Of a stretch of 64,000 nucleotides of DNA, positions 10,088 through 20,839 are shown piece after piece. Source of the DNA: Paguma larvata (lineage: Eukaryota; Chordata; Mammalia; Carnivora; Viverridae). A program made the translations under genes and the position numbers. Every line of letters starts with the position of its first letter. The first letter of the stretch is position 1. The stretch lies in assembly GCA_030068075.1 (NCBI GenBank), contig CM057823.1, positions 13,550,485 to 13,614,484 of the forward strand, read 5' to 3'. Under the pieces are notes generated by a model. The model had not been told where the DNA came from, made no database searches, and saw only the letters and a list, made by a program, of their open reading frames with translations.

Positions 10088-11290
10088 GGTGCTTCTTATA
10101 GAGCTAGGACATCCTTAATCTTATATTATGTGGGGATTTTGGTAGGTATTTTGTGCATTGAGTAATTGTCTTCCCAACTGGACATTAATGGCAGGGTGTG
10201 TGTCAAATGACTCTGTCTTTTTATATCATTAGCATGTGTTTTCGTTTTTTTCATCTCTAAGTGTTGTCTTCCATAAAATGCAGGCACCCAGACTCCTACA
10301 AAGACTCTCCCTCCGGTATTTCCAGAAACCCTAGATGGTCTCATATGTTCTTCGTATAATCTGTTTAGCCTTCCCTTTCTCCTTTCTTTGCCCCAGGCCT
10401 CCCTAGATGGTACCGTGTCCATTTGGCACCATCACAACTGCCTGGCATCACTGGTGCTTTTACCAGGCACTGCCACACCCTCTGTTCCTGCTCCTTACTA
10501 GCTGCAGAAATTGACTAGAGTAGCTGACTATATATGTCCTTCCTCTCTTGGATATGTGTGTGTGTATATGAGTGTGCATTTACAACCCTCCCCCACAACT
10601 ACTTATTTAGTCCCCAGGCTACTGGATATCTAGATAGGATTGTGGCTGCACTAGACTAGGAATAAACATCATGCAGAGGTAGAGGCACTAACCACTGAGA
10701 CTTTGAGTCTTTCCTTTTGGGGAGAGAGTAAGTGCACTTTCATCGGTATGAAAACATTAGGTAGATACACACTGTGGTTGCTGCTGCTATTACCCAAATG
10801 CTTAATTATGGAAAGAAGTGTGTCTTTTCATGGCAGTCTCATGTTTCCAAGAGTAGCAAGAGAGGGCAAGCTCCATTGTGCAATCGCATTTCTGTTTTGG
10901 TTTGCACCTTGTTGGCTATTGTACACTTGCCAAAGCAAGTCACAGACCAAGTTCAGAATCAAGAGGTGGAGAAATAGTCTCTGCCTCTTGAGAAAGAGTT
11001 GCAAAGTCAATTCCAACGGTATAGCAATGGAAAGAATTGTGGAGGCTCTTGCAAAAAAACCATGGAAAGGTACCAAATCAGGAGACTACCTACTTCTCAT
11101 TAGTCAGAACTTTGATTTGTCATATGGTCATCCCTAACGGTAAGGGAAGCTGTGAATGTAAATTGTCTGGGCTGTTCCCCCTCCTGGAACAAACTGTTGT
11201 TCTCTGAGCAACAAAGACTGAGAGAATGGAAAATGAATTGGGTTGGTGTGAAATAGTGATTATATGTATATATACACCTATGGTGCCTGC
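10088..11290. other. Unique noncoding sequence
   Basis: 10130-10240 has some L2-like words ('cccaactggacattaatggcag', 'gactctgtctttttatatcat') but is not clear enough to call. A short (GT) run occurs at 10555-10568. The 144-codon plus frame at 10703 resembles no protein known to me and overlaps other frames on both strands. Confidence 0.4.
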
Positions 11291-11299
11291 TAATATTTG

Positions 11300-12190
11300 G
11301 CCTTTGACCTGATTCCTGACACGGAGTTCCTAAAACCTTATAATTCCCTAAGAATTATCTGATACAAAGCTCTTAAATCCCTTGGAATTTCCTGGGTGAG
11401 AGGAATGTCTTTTGTTCAAATGATGCAACTCTTTTTGAGCTCCTAGATGAGACCTGGTCACTAAAAAGACCAAGGCATCATTAGAAGCTTGGGACTTTCA
11501 GCCCTGTCTCCCACCTTTTGGAGATGGGAGAGGGACTGGAAAATGACTTAATGATCAATCATGCCTACATGATGGAGCCTCCATTAAAATCCCATAAGTA
11601 CATAGCTTGGAGAGCTTCCAAATGTGTTTGATGTGGAGATGTGTTTGATGAACGCAACTGGGTGTTGGGAGGGTGGTGCGTCCCAACTCCATGAGAACAG
11701 AAGAACCTGCACTCGAGACCCTTCCAGACTCCACCCTATGTATTGTTTCATCTGGCCATTCATTCGTATTCTTTGTCATATTCTTTATATATATATGTAT
11801 ATATGTATGTATATATATATAATTGTTATATTTTTTATTATATAATAAAGCAGAAAACATTATTAAGTAAGGATTTCCCTGAGTACCGTAAGCCATTCAA
11901 GCAAGTCATTGAATCCAGGAAGGGGGTCATGGGAACCTTTCATTTGTAGAAGTTAGGCAGAAGTTGTGGGTAGTGTGGGGACCTGCTATGCAATTGGTGT
12001 CTGAGTTGGGGGGCAGTCTTGTGCCCTTAACCTTAAGTCTTGTGCCCTTAAGCCAGGGACTTAGCCCTTAACCTGTGGGGTCTGCACTAACTCCAGGCAG
12101 TTTCAGAATTGCTTGGTATGGAAAACCCATATATCTGGTCACAGAAGTGTTCTTCTGTGTGAGTGAGAAAAGGAGCACTGTGTGTTTTTT
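11300..12190 (+). mobile_element. Old LTR-like element, plus strand (family not assigned)
   Basis: The blocks 'atcatgcctacatgatggagcctcc' (11558-11585), 'ggagagcttccaaatgtg' (11610), 'gggtggtgcgtcccaactcc' (11673-11692), an AATAAA at about 11845, 'atttccctgagtaccgtaagcc' (11873-11894), 'gggggtcatgggaacct' and 'cccttaacctgtggggtctgc' occur in the order of a long mammalian LTR-like repeat I recognise by sequence but cannot name with certainty. The poly(A) signal followed by a 'ttccctgag' block fits an R-U5 arrangement. Its TA-rich insertion at 11786-11835 and the duplication at 12015-12051 are copy-specific. Confidence 0.55.
11786..11835. repeat. (TA)n/(TATG)n AT-rich microsatellite
   Basis: TATATA units with TATG interruptions inside the LTR-like element, just upstream of its AATAAA. 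Confidence 0.9.
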
Positions 12191-13392
12191 CCACAGAGTT
12201 GGACATTGGTGGTTCCTGCCACACATAATATGAGGAGCTGTAATGGCAGTACTTCTATGAACCTGCATTTCCATTCTCTTTTCCATGGAAGGCTGAGTGG
12301 TGGACAGATACCATAGCTTCTCCTACTATTCTTTGGCAAAGGCTTTGTGACTGTGCACCTCTGACCTAGGCCTCTAGTATTTGGTTCACCAGGCAGGTTC
12401 AGGCATTGTGGTTGATAGAGTTTGGTCTCTCTGTCCCCCAAGGCATGCCATACACATCCAATGGCTACCTCCCCCTCCCACAGCTAGTATCTGCCATGTA
12501 CAAGTGCAGGGCACGTCCTTGGTACATTCATTGCATAGACCCCGAGGCTGAGCATGGTGGGGCCAGCCTGTTATTGTTAATCCTGCTGTTTCATAGTCAT
12601 GAGATACAAAAGCACAGACAACTAGCAACACACTGTCTCACACGGTCCTTATGATCTAGAGAAACTGTGTTCTTTTGTACCAGAATCCAGCCTCTTTATT
12701 TGTGTGCCCTTTTGAAAAACTGGAATGTTCTCGAAGTTCTGGAGACAAACTTCCGAGTGAACTGCGTCTGAACTTTTTGAATTCTTTTTTTCCCCCTTGG
12801 TTAAATCTCAGCAGAGCCGGAGATGATCATAATTTTCATGAACACAAACTAAAGGTTTTGTTGCCTGTTGAGCAAAGTAGCTGCTTCCTCTTGCAAAAGA
12901 ACTGATTCCTATTCTCATTGCGTTGGCGTCTTCATTAAAATTTCCATTATCCTCTTCCTCCCAGTGCAGTTAGAGACGAAATTGGCCTGACCATGTTTCT
13001 CAAGCAGAATCACTCCTGACTCAAAATATATGAAAGGGATATAGGAGGAGAAGAGCCATACTTCCCTAAATATAGATCTTGGGTAGGGAAAAAAAAATTT
13101 TTTTTTGGTCTGGGCTTTTATAGTCATTTTAGGTCAGTATTATTAGCTTCATCAGCTGTACCAGGCCCAGAAAAACAAATCTCGATTGAGTCAGGAGTTG
13201 GAGGTAGAAGACAGGTAGATGATGCCCAAAAGTGCTTTGATATTAATGGTGGCCTGTTTGTTGGGGCCTACTCTGAGCCAGATCCTGGCCCCAAAGCTCT
13301 TATCTGTGCAGTCTATAGCACCCCGCACACTACAAGCTGGCCTCCAATTGGCCTTGTTGGGGACCTGGAGGGAGAGGCATGTCATAGGACAG
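12191..13392. other. Unique noncoding sequence
   Basis: No repeat family recognised. It contains the A9T9 palindrome at 13089-13106 (separate entry). Confidence 0.4.
13089..13106. repeat. A9T9 perfect palindrome
   Basis: Nine A residues followed directly by nine T residues. A-tract/T-tract junctions of this kind bend DNA and exclude nucleosomes. No biological role can be shown here. Confidence 0.9.
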
Positions 13393-13394
13393 AG

Positions 13395-13570
13395 TGCCAG
13401 TTCCGACTCTGAGTTGTGCTAGGTGACCTTGGCCAAATACTTGGTGCTCTCTGAATCTCAGTTTTGTTATCTGGAAACCAATGCTAGTCTAATGCGATAA
13501 TATGGATTCCTCCTGCTTTGCAGGGTATTGAATTCATTTGAAAGTGCTTTGCCAGCTGGAAAACTCTATT
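13395..13570 (+). mobile_element. MIR SINE, plus strand
   Basis: 'tccgactctgagttgtgcta', 'gtgaccttggccaaatactt', 'tctgaatctcagttttgtta' and 'tgaaagtgctttgccagctg' give the direct MIR order. Confidence 0.8.
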
Positions 13571-13769
13571 CCAACATGAGAGAGATGGATTGCCAAAGGT
13601 CGTAGACAACAACTGGGGTATGAATCAGCCATCCCCAGCATGACCAAAGTCAAGTCTCTATCCGTCTCCTCTCCTCAGGAAATGGTGCCAGCCCTGTACT
13701 CCACACTTCTGTTGGAGATATAAGAAAAAGAAGCATCAAGCTCTCTGCTTCATGCTAACATAGTTATCA

Positions 13770-13965
13770 CTTCCAAGTGCTGACTCTGAGCCAGGGGAAA
13801 AAATTAACATATATTACTCACATAATCCTTGAAATAAAACTATTGATTCTTTTACAGAGGCAAAGACACTGAGGCTCAGAGAAGTTAGGTAATGTGCCAT
13901 TAACGTAACACTAGTAAGTAGATGGCCTGGTTTCTGAGTCTTGCCTGACCTCATAGCCTATGTTC
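13770..13965 (-). mobile_element. MIR SINE, minus strand
   Basis: 'aagtgctgactctgagccag', 'tactcacataatccttgaaa', 'gacactgaggctcagagaag' and 'gtaacactagtaagtagatgg' give the inverted MIR order. With 13395-13570 it forms an inverted pair about 200 bp apart. Confidence 0.8.
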
Positions 13966-14134
13966 TTAAGGTAGTTATATTTACTGGGGAAGAGAAAGAA
14001 ACTCAAGAGAGCTTAGAGTCCCACTCATCCTGGCTTAACAACCTAACATATTTTCCTGCTTTATTGTCCCTTAGAAACAAAGCTCTGAAGGATTTTTTTT
14101 TCTTTCAAGACCACCTTCAGAACAGCCCCATTTT

Positions 14135-14345
14135 TGCAAACACTTATTGAGTGCTTATTAAGTGTCAGGCACATATTGTGTGTGTGTGTATATCTACTTA
14201 ATCCTGAGGCCGATCTGTGAGGCAGATACCATTATTATTTCCACTTAAGGATGGCAAAATTGAGGTGCCAAAAGGTTATGAATTTGCTATTGAGTGACAG
14301 ATTTCAATCTCGATAGTCTGATTTCAGGACCTTTGCCACTACATT
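14135..14345 (-). mobile_element. MIR SINE, minus strand
   Basis: 'cttattgagtgcttattaag', 'tgtcaggcacatattgtgtg', 'gtgaggcagataccattatt' and a degraded tRNA side. A short (GT) run at 14176-14190 lies inside. Confidence 0.8.
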
Positions 14346-14349
14346 TTAC

Positions 14350-15605
14350 GCATAATAAAAGCTTCAAAAGAACACACATCAAATTATTAGCAGTTACCTC
14401 TGGGAAACTGGATTTAGGTGGGAAATAGAAAGAGAAAGATGTTGACTTTGTTTTGTCTATACTTAAGTACCTTTAAAAATTTTACAATGTACATACGTAC
14501 ATGTAGTTTTATGATTAAAAATATATCTCCAGCGATTTCAATATTTTTGCTCTCAGTATAGTTGGGGCATTGAGTCCAAATTAATTATTTGTAATGAGGG
14601 GCTGACATTTTCTGGGAGATTCCAGAAATCTAGAAAAGATGTCAAGAGCCCAAGAGCAACTGGGTAATTATGAAGCCGGAGGCTGCATTGTCAGGTTCAT
14701 ACGCTGCCCTCCCCCACCCTTCATCCCAGCACAAGGCCGGCAGACAGGGGGCTCCATGGCTGCATTACGTGGATTTATATCCACTTGGAACCAGAGGGCA
14801 AACAGAAAAATGTAAATTTTGGCAGCTGCCTTTGTGGGCACTGACCTCACAGGACTCGTTCAGTCCCAGACCTCACCCTGGGAGTGATTTCCCCACATCC
14901 GCTATAATTTATTGACAAGAGTTATTTCTCTTCCTGAGGCTGAAGGAATTGCCCAGCACAATTTGAAACAAAGCACCACACGGGTCAACGCGATGAACTG
15001 AATCATCATTTCCTCGCAGCACCAGCCCTGCCCCGGGAAATATTTTTCCCTCCATCGTCTCTCATTTTTGAAGATGCTGGCAGCACAAATCATCTCCAGA
15101 CACTTCCTATTGTCTCTCTGTCAGCCCGAAAACAAAGACAAGGCCCCATCTCCCCAGCCTTGACCCAGCCAGGCGGTTGAGACCTCACAGCATTTTTTCA
15201 CAGCACCTCATGGCAAGCAATCTTTTTGAGATATTCATTTCCAGTACAACGTGATATTAATTTAGAAATATGTCGGTTTCAAATTTCCCTGCCGTCCCAA
15301 ATGTCATAAAATTAAAGAGATTTTATCTTTCTACATTTTGGACAGAGCAATGATATCACAGGACATTGCCATCATTATTATCTCTAGGGAGCTTCGAGGT
15401 GTGGCTTAGGAATGGCTCTCTGTCCAGATCACAATTGTAAGTTTCTTTCGTTCTAATGGGGACACATGCTACTATCTGAATGTTTCTCTGAATGTCACTA
15501 GGCATTCCATAAATGATCGTGGTGTCTGATAAATCGAAACCCCATTATATCTCAGTCGGCCCTTTGGGAAGTTGGGATCATCACCTTGAGGATAAATTAA
15601 TGATC
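14350..15605. promoter_or_regulatory. Repeat-free block; candidate conserved noncoding element
   Basis: More than 1.2 kb with no recognisable repeat in a window otherwise full of them. From about 14870 to 15420 the texture is that of vertebrate conserved noncoding elements: balanced composition, long A/T-rich homeodomain-like words ('tgatattaatttagaaatat', 'aaaattaaagagat') alternating with GC-rich ones, and no long frame on either strand. This is inference from texture. Sequence conservation was not tested. Confidence 0.35.
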
Positions 15606-15609
15606 AATC

Positions 15610-15810
15610 CCATTCATTGGAGGCTTTCGAGGTGCCAGACATTGGACTAAGCACTCCTACAAATAATCTCCCGATCCCCACAACAACCTTTTGTTGTTAT
15701 TTCTATGCCACAGCTGCGGAAGTTCTGAGTTGGGGTTCTGAGCTGTTAAGACCTCCCAAATAATAAATCATAGAACTTGGAGACCAAGTGGGAATTTACC
15801 CTCACACCGT
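15610..15810 (-). mobile_element. MIR SINE, minus strand
   Basis: 'ttcattggaggctttcgagg', 'gtgccagacattggactaag', 'cccacaacaacc' and the degraded 'ggaagttctgagttggggttctg' follow the inverted MIR order. Confidence 0.7.
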
Positions 15811-15897
15811 GAAGAGTTTGGGATAAAGCAGTTAAAGGAATGGACTATTTTCACATTCTCATAGAATTCAAGGTATCCTTAAAAGTGGGGTGGAGAG

Positions 15898-16089
15898 GGG
15901 TGCCTGGGTGACTCAGAGGGTTAAGTGTCTGGCTCTTAACTTTGGCTCAGGTCATGATCTCACAGTTCGTGGGTTTGAGCCCCACACTGGGCTCTGCTCT
16001 GACAGCGTGGAGCCTGGGATTCTCTATCTCCCTCTCTCTGCTCTTCCCCCACTCGCGCGCACGCGCCTGCGCACGCACGCACACACACA

Positions 16090-16122
<33 letters not shown>

Positions 16123-16140
16123 AAAATAAATAAATAAACT
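15898..16140 (+). mobile_element. SINEC (felid type), plus strand
   Basis: Head 'ggggtgcctgggtgactcag', 'ggctcaggtcatgatctcac', then an unusual CpG-alternating stretch (16054-16090) before the (CT)n run at 16091-16117, and an AATAAATAAATAAAC tail. No clean target duplication was identified. Confidence 0.95.
16054..16117. repeat. (CG/CA)n then (CT)n simple repeat in a SINE
   Basis: Alternating purine-pyrimidine CGCGCGCACGCG and CGCACGCACACAC words are followed by about 13 CT units. It is an expanded version of the SINE's CT domain. The alternating part is a Z-DNA-prone composition. Confidence 0.9.
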
Positions 16141-16199
16141 TTGAGGGAAGAAAACGTAAAAAAAAGAACTCCAGGTATCCCACCATCTGGCCTCCTCCG

Positions 16200-16625
16200 T
16201 CTGCCACCATGCCTGACCCACAACACTTCAGCATGCCCTGAGGTTCCACGACTGCGTTCACATGTCTCCCTCTGTGTGCAACGCCCTGCCTCTCCCCTCC
16301 TGCCTAGGAAGCACATTCCTCTCAAGACTCAGTCCCAGCACCACATCTTCTAAGAAGCCATGTCACTGTCTCTCCCACCCGCACACCCTGTACACTTGTC
16401 CCACAAAGCTCTACACAAAGATTTATTACCATGCCCAGGACACTTCATGATGGTGTTTGTTTTTATGTGTCACTTCAGTACTGAACTGTCATCCCTTTCA
16501 TGTCAGACTGTGTCATCTTCATCTTCACATTCTAGCCGCCTAGACCCTTGCACGGCAATTACTAGGTGCTCGACAAATAATGTGTTGTATCCATGGGTGG
16601 ATGGAAGAAAGGATGAATGAGTAAA
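16200..16625 (+). mobile_element. LINE-2 3' end, plus strand
   Basis: Successive L2 3' blocks: 'aacgccctgcctctcccctc' (16280), 'tcaagactcagtcccagcac' (16322), 'cttctaagaagccatg', 'actgtcatccctttcatgtc' (16486), and the end 'ggcaattactaggtgctcga', 'caaataatgtgttg', with a 'gaatgag' tail (16614). Confidence 0.75.
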
Positions 16626-16639
16626 TACCTCTGAAACTT

Positions 16640-17180
16640 AAAGAAATCAACATATCAACACTGTATATGTATTTGTTGTGTTATTTGAGGATGTTCGATT
16701 CTATTGTTAAAGACAAGAAAATAGTAAAATGAACAGAACTCATAAGATACAGGAGATACGGATTAGGAATAGCAAGTAGCTCATGAGATACAAACAGATA
16801 GGTAAGCTAGTAACCATGAGACAGGTTAGGCATGGGTAAAGTTAGTAAAGCATGTATTGCTGACCATAGATAGAAAAGGCCAGAAGGACCAAGAGACAAC
16901 AAATATTCTTGAACCTCTACGGATACATGAGAAATACCAGACATTCAATATTCGTGTGGTCTTAGACTGACCACCCAGTAGTGATACCCCTTCTGGCATC
17001 ATGTACCTTTTGCCTAAGAAATGTAGATAAAACCCATAGCTGCTCATTAAGCTAATTGACAAACTATAGCTCTTGGTCAAGGGACTTGGCCTGTGTCTCC
17101 TGAGAGAGCAAACTTGTGTTCGCTTTGGACGCCTGCAGCTGAACCCTGTTGCTTAAACCTCATCTCTCATCTGCATCTCT
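16640..17180 (+). mobile_element. Possible endogenous retroviral LTR (low confidence)
   Basis: The stretch reads like an ERV1-type LTR. It has a TATA-like 'gtagataaaacccatagctg' at about 17022-17041, a following 'ggcctgtgtctcctgagaga' (17087) and a 'gaaccctgttgcttaaacct' block. No paired LTR, primer-binding site or target duplication was found, so the class is inferred only from texture. Confidence 0.25.
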
Positions 17181-17336
17181 CATTTTCAGTGGGGCAGGCT
17201 GAGAGAGGCAGAGAGAAAGAGAGAGACGGGATGTATGAATATTGTGTAGTATATTGTGTAACTGAGGATCAGGTAGTGGAGCTCCTCCACGCCTCCTCCC
17301 CCAACCCCCGCACCCTATCTTATCTGTCCTCCCTTT

Positions 17337-17561
17337 TGTTTTTAAATTTTTTTAGCGTTTATTCATTTTTCAGAGAGAGAGACAGACAGAATGCACGCGG
17401 GGGGATGGGCAGAGAGAGGGAGACATAGAATCCGAAGTAGGCTCCAGGCTCTGAGCTGTCAGCACAGACCCTGACACAGGGGCTCGAACCCACGAATTGT
17501 GACATCATGACCTGAGCTGAAGTCAGACACTTAACTTGACTGAGCCACTTAGGCGCCACAA
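17337..17561 (-). mobile_element. SINEC (felid type), minus strand
   Basis: T-rich tail complement, GA-rich stretch, 'gtaggctccaggctctgagc', and 'gactgagccacttaggcgcc' at the head end. Flanking direct repeats at 17320-17336 and 17562-17578 match at 16 of 17 positions. Confidence 0.95.
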
Positions 17562-17579
17562 TTATCTGTCCTCTCTTTC

Positions 17580-18535
17580 TTCTAGCTACGTATTTAAAAG
17601 AACTCAAAAACTGTTTCAAGCATATTAATTTGGTATGAGACCTTCTGTTCTATGACCTCTGGGATAGCTTGCCCGGTAAGCTACCATTGTGTCAAGGAAC
17701 TTTTCTAGTGACAAGTGTGATTCCTATAAGCAGCACTGGCACTGCCCTCCTTCGGAAGCCAAACACGGCTACTCACTATCAGATTGGCCAATCTTTTCTG
17801 CAGTTATTATAAGGAAAGAGAAAATTTAAGGTAATAGAGATCTCTATATTGAAAGTGCACAGCAGAAATACTGCAATTATAGACACTCTAAACATTCTTC
17901 TGAACTCAGGCTGGCATTGTGGTCCTGTTTTTTTCATGCAAAACTTTTATGATGAATCTTAAGAGAAAAATTATCTGGCTAACACGGTTTACAATTAGCT
18001 GATGCAAATCTGAGGTTTCAAGTCTTTTCTCCAAGAACGAGTAAGAAATTCTATTTTTTATTTTTTTCTCAATGTCAGGGCAGTCCAAGCCCACACGAAT
18101 ATGCCCTTGCAGAATTTCTCAATTGCACCTTGTATAGCCAGTTTGAATTCCTATGCGTGTGGACCAATAAAAGAGTTATGATCGGACTGAGTGGGATATT
18201 GGCTGTCTGAGTCGTTTCCTAGCGTGTGTTGTTACTTCAGACTTTCATTCTTGTTTATTGTCCATCAGTAGTATTGTAAGTCCTGTTTATTGCTACTGGT
18301 TTCATTCAGCTCAGATTCATGTATTAAAACAAGGCCTTCTCTCCTGAGTCATATTTAAATTTATTCATATTGAGTTCCCCAATTTTTCCTTTCCTTGGAC
18401 AAGATCTCTACTAAATGAATCTTTAGAGCCACTGGTCCTTTCCCCTAACTCTATCAAACTGTCCCTTTAAAATGAATTGTAACTACTGTGCTTGTGAGCT
18501 TTTAAAAGTTCCTCACAGTCAGAATCTGGATCAGT
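17580..18535. other. Unique noncoding sequence
   Basis: Not assigned. An AATAAA lies at about 18166 ('gaccaataaaagag'), but no 3' exon can be inferred. Confidence 0.4.
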
Positions 18536-18542
18536 AACTGGT

Positions 18543-18603
18543 AAGAAAGAAAGCAAGAAAGGAAGAAAGCAAGAAAGAAAGAGAGAAAGAAAGAAAGAGA
18601 GAG

Positions 18604-18646
<43 letters not shown>

Positions 18647-18688
18647 AAAGGAAGGAAGGAAGGAAGGAAGGAAGAGAGAGAGAGAGAG

Positions 18689-18731
<43 letters not shown>

Positions 18732-18862
18732 AAAAGGAAAGGAAAGGAAAGGAAAGGAAGAAGAAGAGAGGGAAGGAGGGAGAGGGAGGAGGAAGGAGAA
18801 GAGAGAAAAGGAGGAAGAAAGGAATGAAGGAAGGAAGGAAGGAAGGACAGACAGAAAGATCT
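18543..18862. repeat. Large purine tract, (GAAA)n/(GGAA)n/(GA)n
   Basis: About 320 bp of nearly pure purine on the plus strand. It runs from GAAA/GCAAGAAA units through long pure GAAA arrays (about 18608-18646 and 18691-18731), GGAA arrays (18648-18672, 18735-18758), a GA run and a final GGAAGGAA array. The 127-residue minus-strand frame is serine/leucine/phenylalanine repeat translation and not a gene. Confidence 0.97.
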
Positions 18863-18869
18863 TGTATAG

Positions 18870-20615
18870 TGAATTTATTTTCTGTCTTTTGTTAATGGGA
18901 TGGTATTCCATCATTCAGTCTCCACTAGAACCATGCTGTGACATCTAGGACGTGGAGAATGTGTAATGCCAGGGAGATAGCTTTATGGGGCCCCAGGGCC
19001 CCCCCCCCCCCCGATGTGGCTGCGATCCTGTGGAGTTGCTTATCGGCAGTGCACGACAGAATCGGGCTCCGTTTTCTACATGCCGGTGAAAATAAAGAGC
19101 ACTCTGTGTAGCTCGGGACTTCATCCTGAGAGCTCCATGGACCTATCATACTAGGACCACGCGGAGTTTCCATTTGGAAGATTTCTCCCTTGACCTTGCG
19201 GTGGCCGTCTATGTACAAACCAGTTAAAATGCCTGCGACTGGGAGGGAGACTGCACACTTCGCTCCCTGAGGCTGGCTGCGCGTGGAGCCCCAGCGAGCC
19301 GGCTCCTCTATGGGCCACGGGAAGAAAGGACTGACGTAGAGTGACATAATCAGCTCACCCTGGACCAGAGTCTAGGCTTCCACACTCAAAGTGCACCCCA
19401 GGGAGGGCAGCATCCAGACCAAAGCTTCAACTTCCTGGAACCAACAGGGGGCCCCCAGGGCCTCGCCTGTACCAGGAAGTGCAAGCGGGGGCTACCTGCT
19501 CAACTTCCTTGTGGGCACAGCCCCTTGCCCAGATCTGCTCCGTGTCTCCTCTACAGCTTGAATTCCCTTGGAGGACGGTCTTTCAGGTCTTTCACTCTAC
19601 CCTTGGAAATTAGCCTCAAAATTGAAATATGCTGAGGGAGGCAGCCCATTGTCTTTGCCTCACATTAAGATGCAAATGGCTGGCATCAAATGCTTTCCTG
19701 ACAGCTGGTTTTGCCGGTGCGCTCTGGGCTGTGGGAGGGAACAAAAACGCACAAGTGCGAGTCAAGGTCCTCCACAGAGGTTGAAACATTAAATGTTCCC
19801 TCTGCGTTCAGAAATTCTTTGAAGTGTGTGGGTAGTGCCGGGTGAGGGAAGGTGTAGGAGTCCATCGGTGACTTATTCTTCCCTGTATCAGACTCTGCTT
19901 CTGCCATAAATTTTATAGCCTCCGTGTGAACTTCTGCTATCCCTTGCTCTCTGAGAGAGGTCATTTTTAAATGACCAGATCGAATGTGCACAACCTGAAG
20001 TGTTTGCCCCTCGGATGGATCGTATCTGCCTTCTGCGCCGTTTCTATCTGCCCCTGGGATTGCTCTTGTGTGGAGATAGAGGGCTGGCATTTTTACTCTG
20101 TTCGCGTAGAGGCGGGCATGACTTCTCAGGGAGTGGGCTAGGCCTCTGGTCCCTATTCTGGCAGAGGGTGGGGACAGGAATAAAGAAGGAGGGGTCAACC
20201 TCCTGCACCTCTCCAAGCCAGCCGGAAAGAGGGGTCTATGGTCTCTGGAGCAAGCTCGTTGTTGCACTTCTGAAGTGAATAGGACACCTACTGTCTACCA
20301 GTTTGCTCGGAAAACTGGTTTCTCCTCCATTTAAATTAAGCTAAAGAAAACAGCCTCTAGTGTTGGGCTGCCCCCAAAGCCTTCAATTCTTCCAGATCTT
20401 TGTGCATCTCCCCACCCGCTTCACCCCTTCCCTTCTCTCCTTTTGCATTCCCCCTCCATCCTTCTCAGATACTCATTGCCCTGCCTTTTCTTGTCACACT
20501 CTTTTCACGGGATAGGACTTGAAATGTGTTCATGTTAGATTATAAATTATCCAAAAGAGCTTCTGCTCTCACCTCTCCCAGGGTATTACATTTTAATAAG
20601 GAGCAAAGGCTTAAG
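18870..20615. other. CpG-richer unique block
   Basis: No repeat recognised from 18870 to 20615 apart from the C14 run. CpG dinucleotides are denser than in the surroundings at 19013-19340 and 19725-20250, although not obviously to CpG-island density. The minus strand has an open frame of 193 codons at 19686-20267, the longest in the window, with no low-complexity bias and no similarity I recognise. It could be chance, a conserved element or an untranslated exon. Coding status is unsupported. Confidence 0.4.
18999..19012. repeat. C14 homopolymer
   Basis: Fourteen consecutive C residues after 'ggggccccaggg'. Such runs are prone to slippage and sequencing error, so the exact length is uncertain. 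Confidence 0.9.
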
Positions 20616-20633
20616 TTTAAAAATTAATTTCTC

Positions 20634-20823
20634 GGGCACCTGGCTGACTCAGTCAGTTGAGTGTCCGACTTCGGCTCAGATCAGGATCTCACAGTTCATG
20701 AGTTCAAGCCCCACATCAGGATCACTGCTGTCAACCAGGAGCCTGCTTCGGATCCTCAGTCCCTCTCTCTCTCTGCCCCTCCCCCACTGGTGCTTTCTCT
20801 GTCAAAAATAAATAAAAACATTA
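20634..20823 (+). mobile_element. SINEC (felid type) with perfect 15-bp target duplication
   Basis: Head 'gggcacctggctgactcagt', 'agttcaagccccacatcagg', short CT domain and an AATAAAAACATT tail. AAAAATTAATTTCTC is repeated exactly at 20619-20633 and 20824-20838. The intact duplication points to a fairly young insertion, although the body carries several substitutions and small deletions. Confidence 0.96.
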
Positions 20824-20839
20824 AAAAATTAATTTCTCA

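Noticed and set aside
16640..17180. A full endogenous retrovirus
   Set aside because: Only a possible single LTR is visible, with no partner LTR, primer-binding site or gag/pol/env-like frame nearby.
18531..18914. 127-codon minus-strand frame rich in Ser/Phe/Leu
   Set aside because: It is the translation of the complement of the GAAA/GGAA purine tract.
19686..20267. Calling the 193-codon frame a gene
   Set aside because: No recognised domain, no splice or promoter support, and no conservation test possible here. Kept only as a finding.
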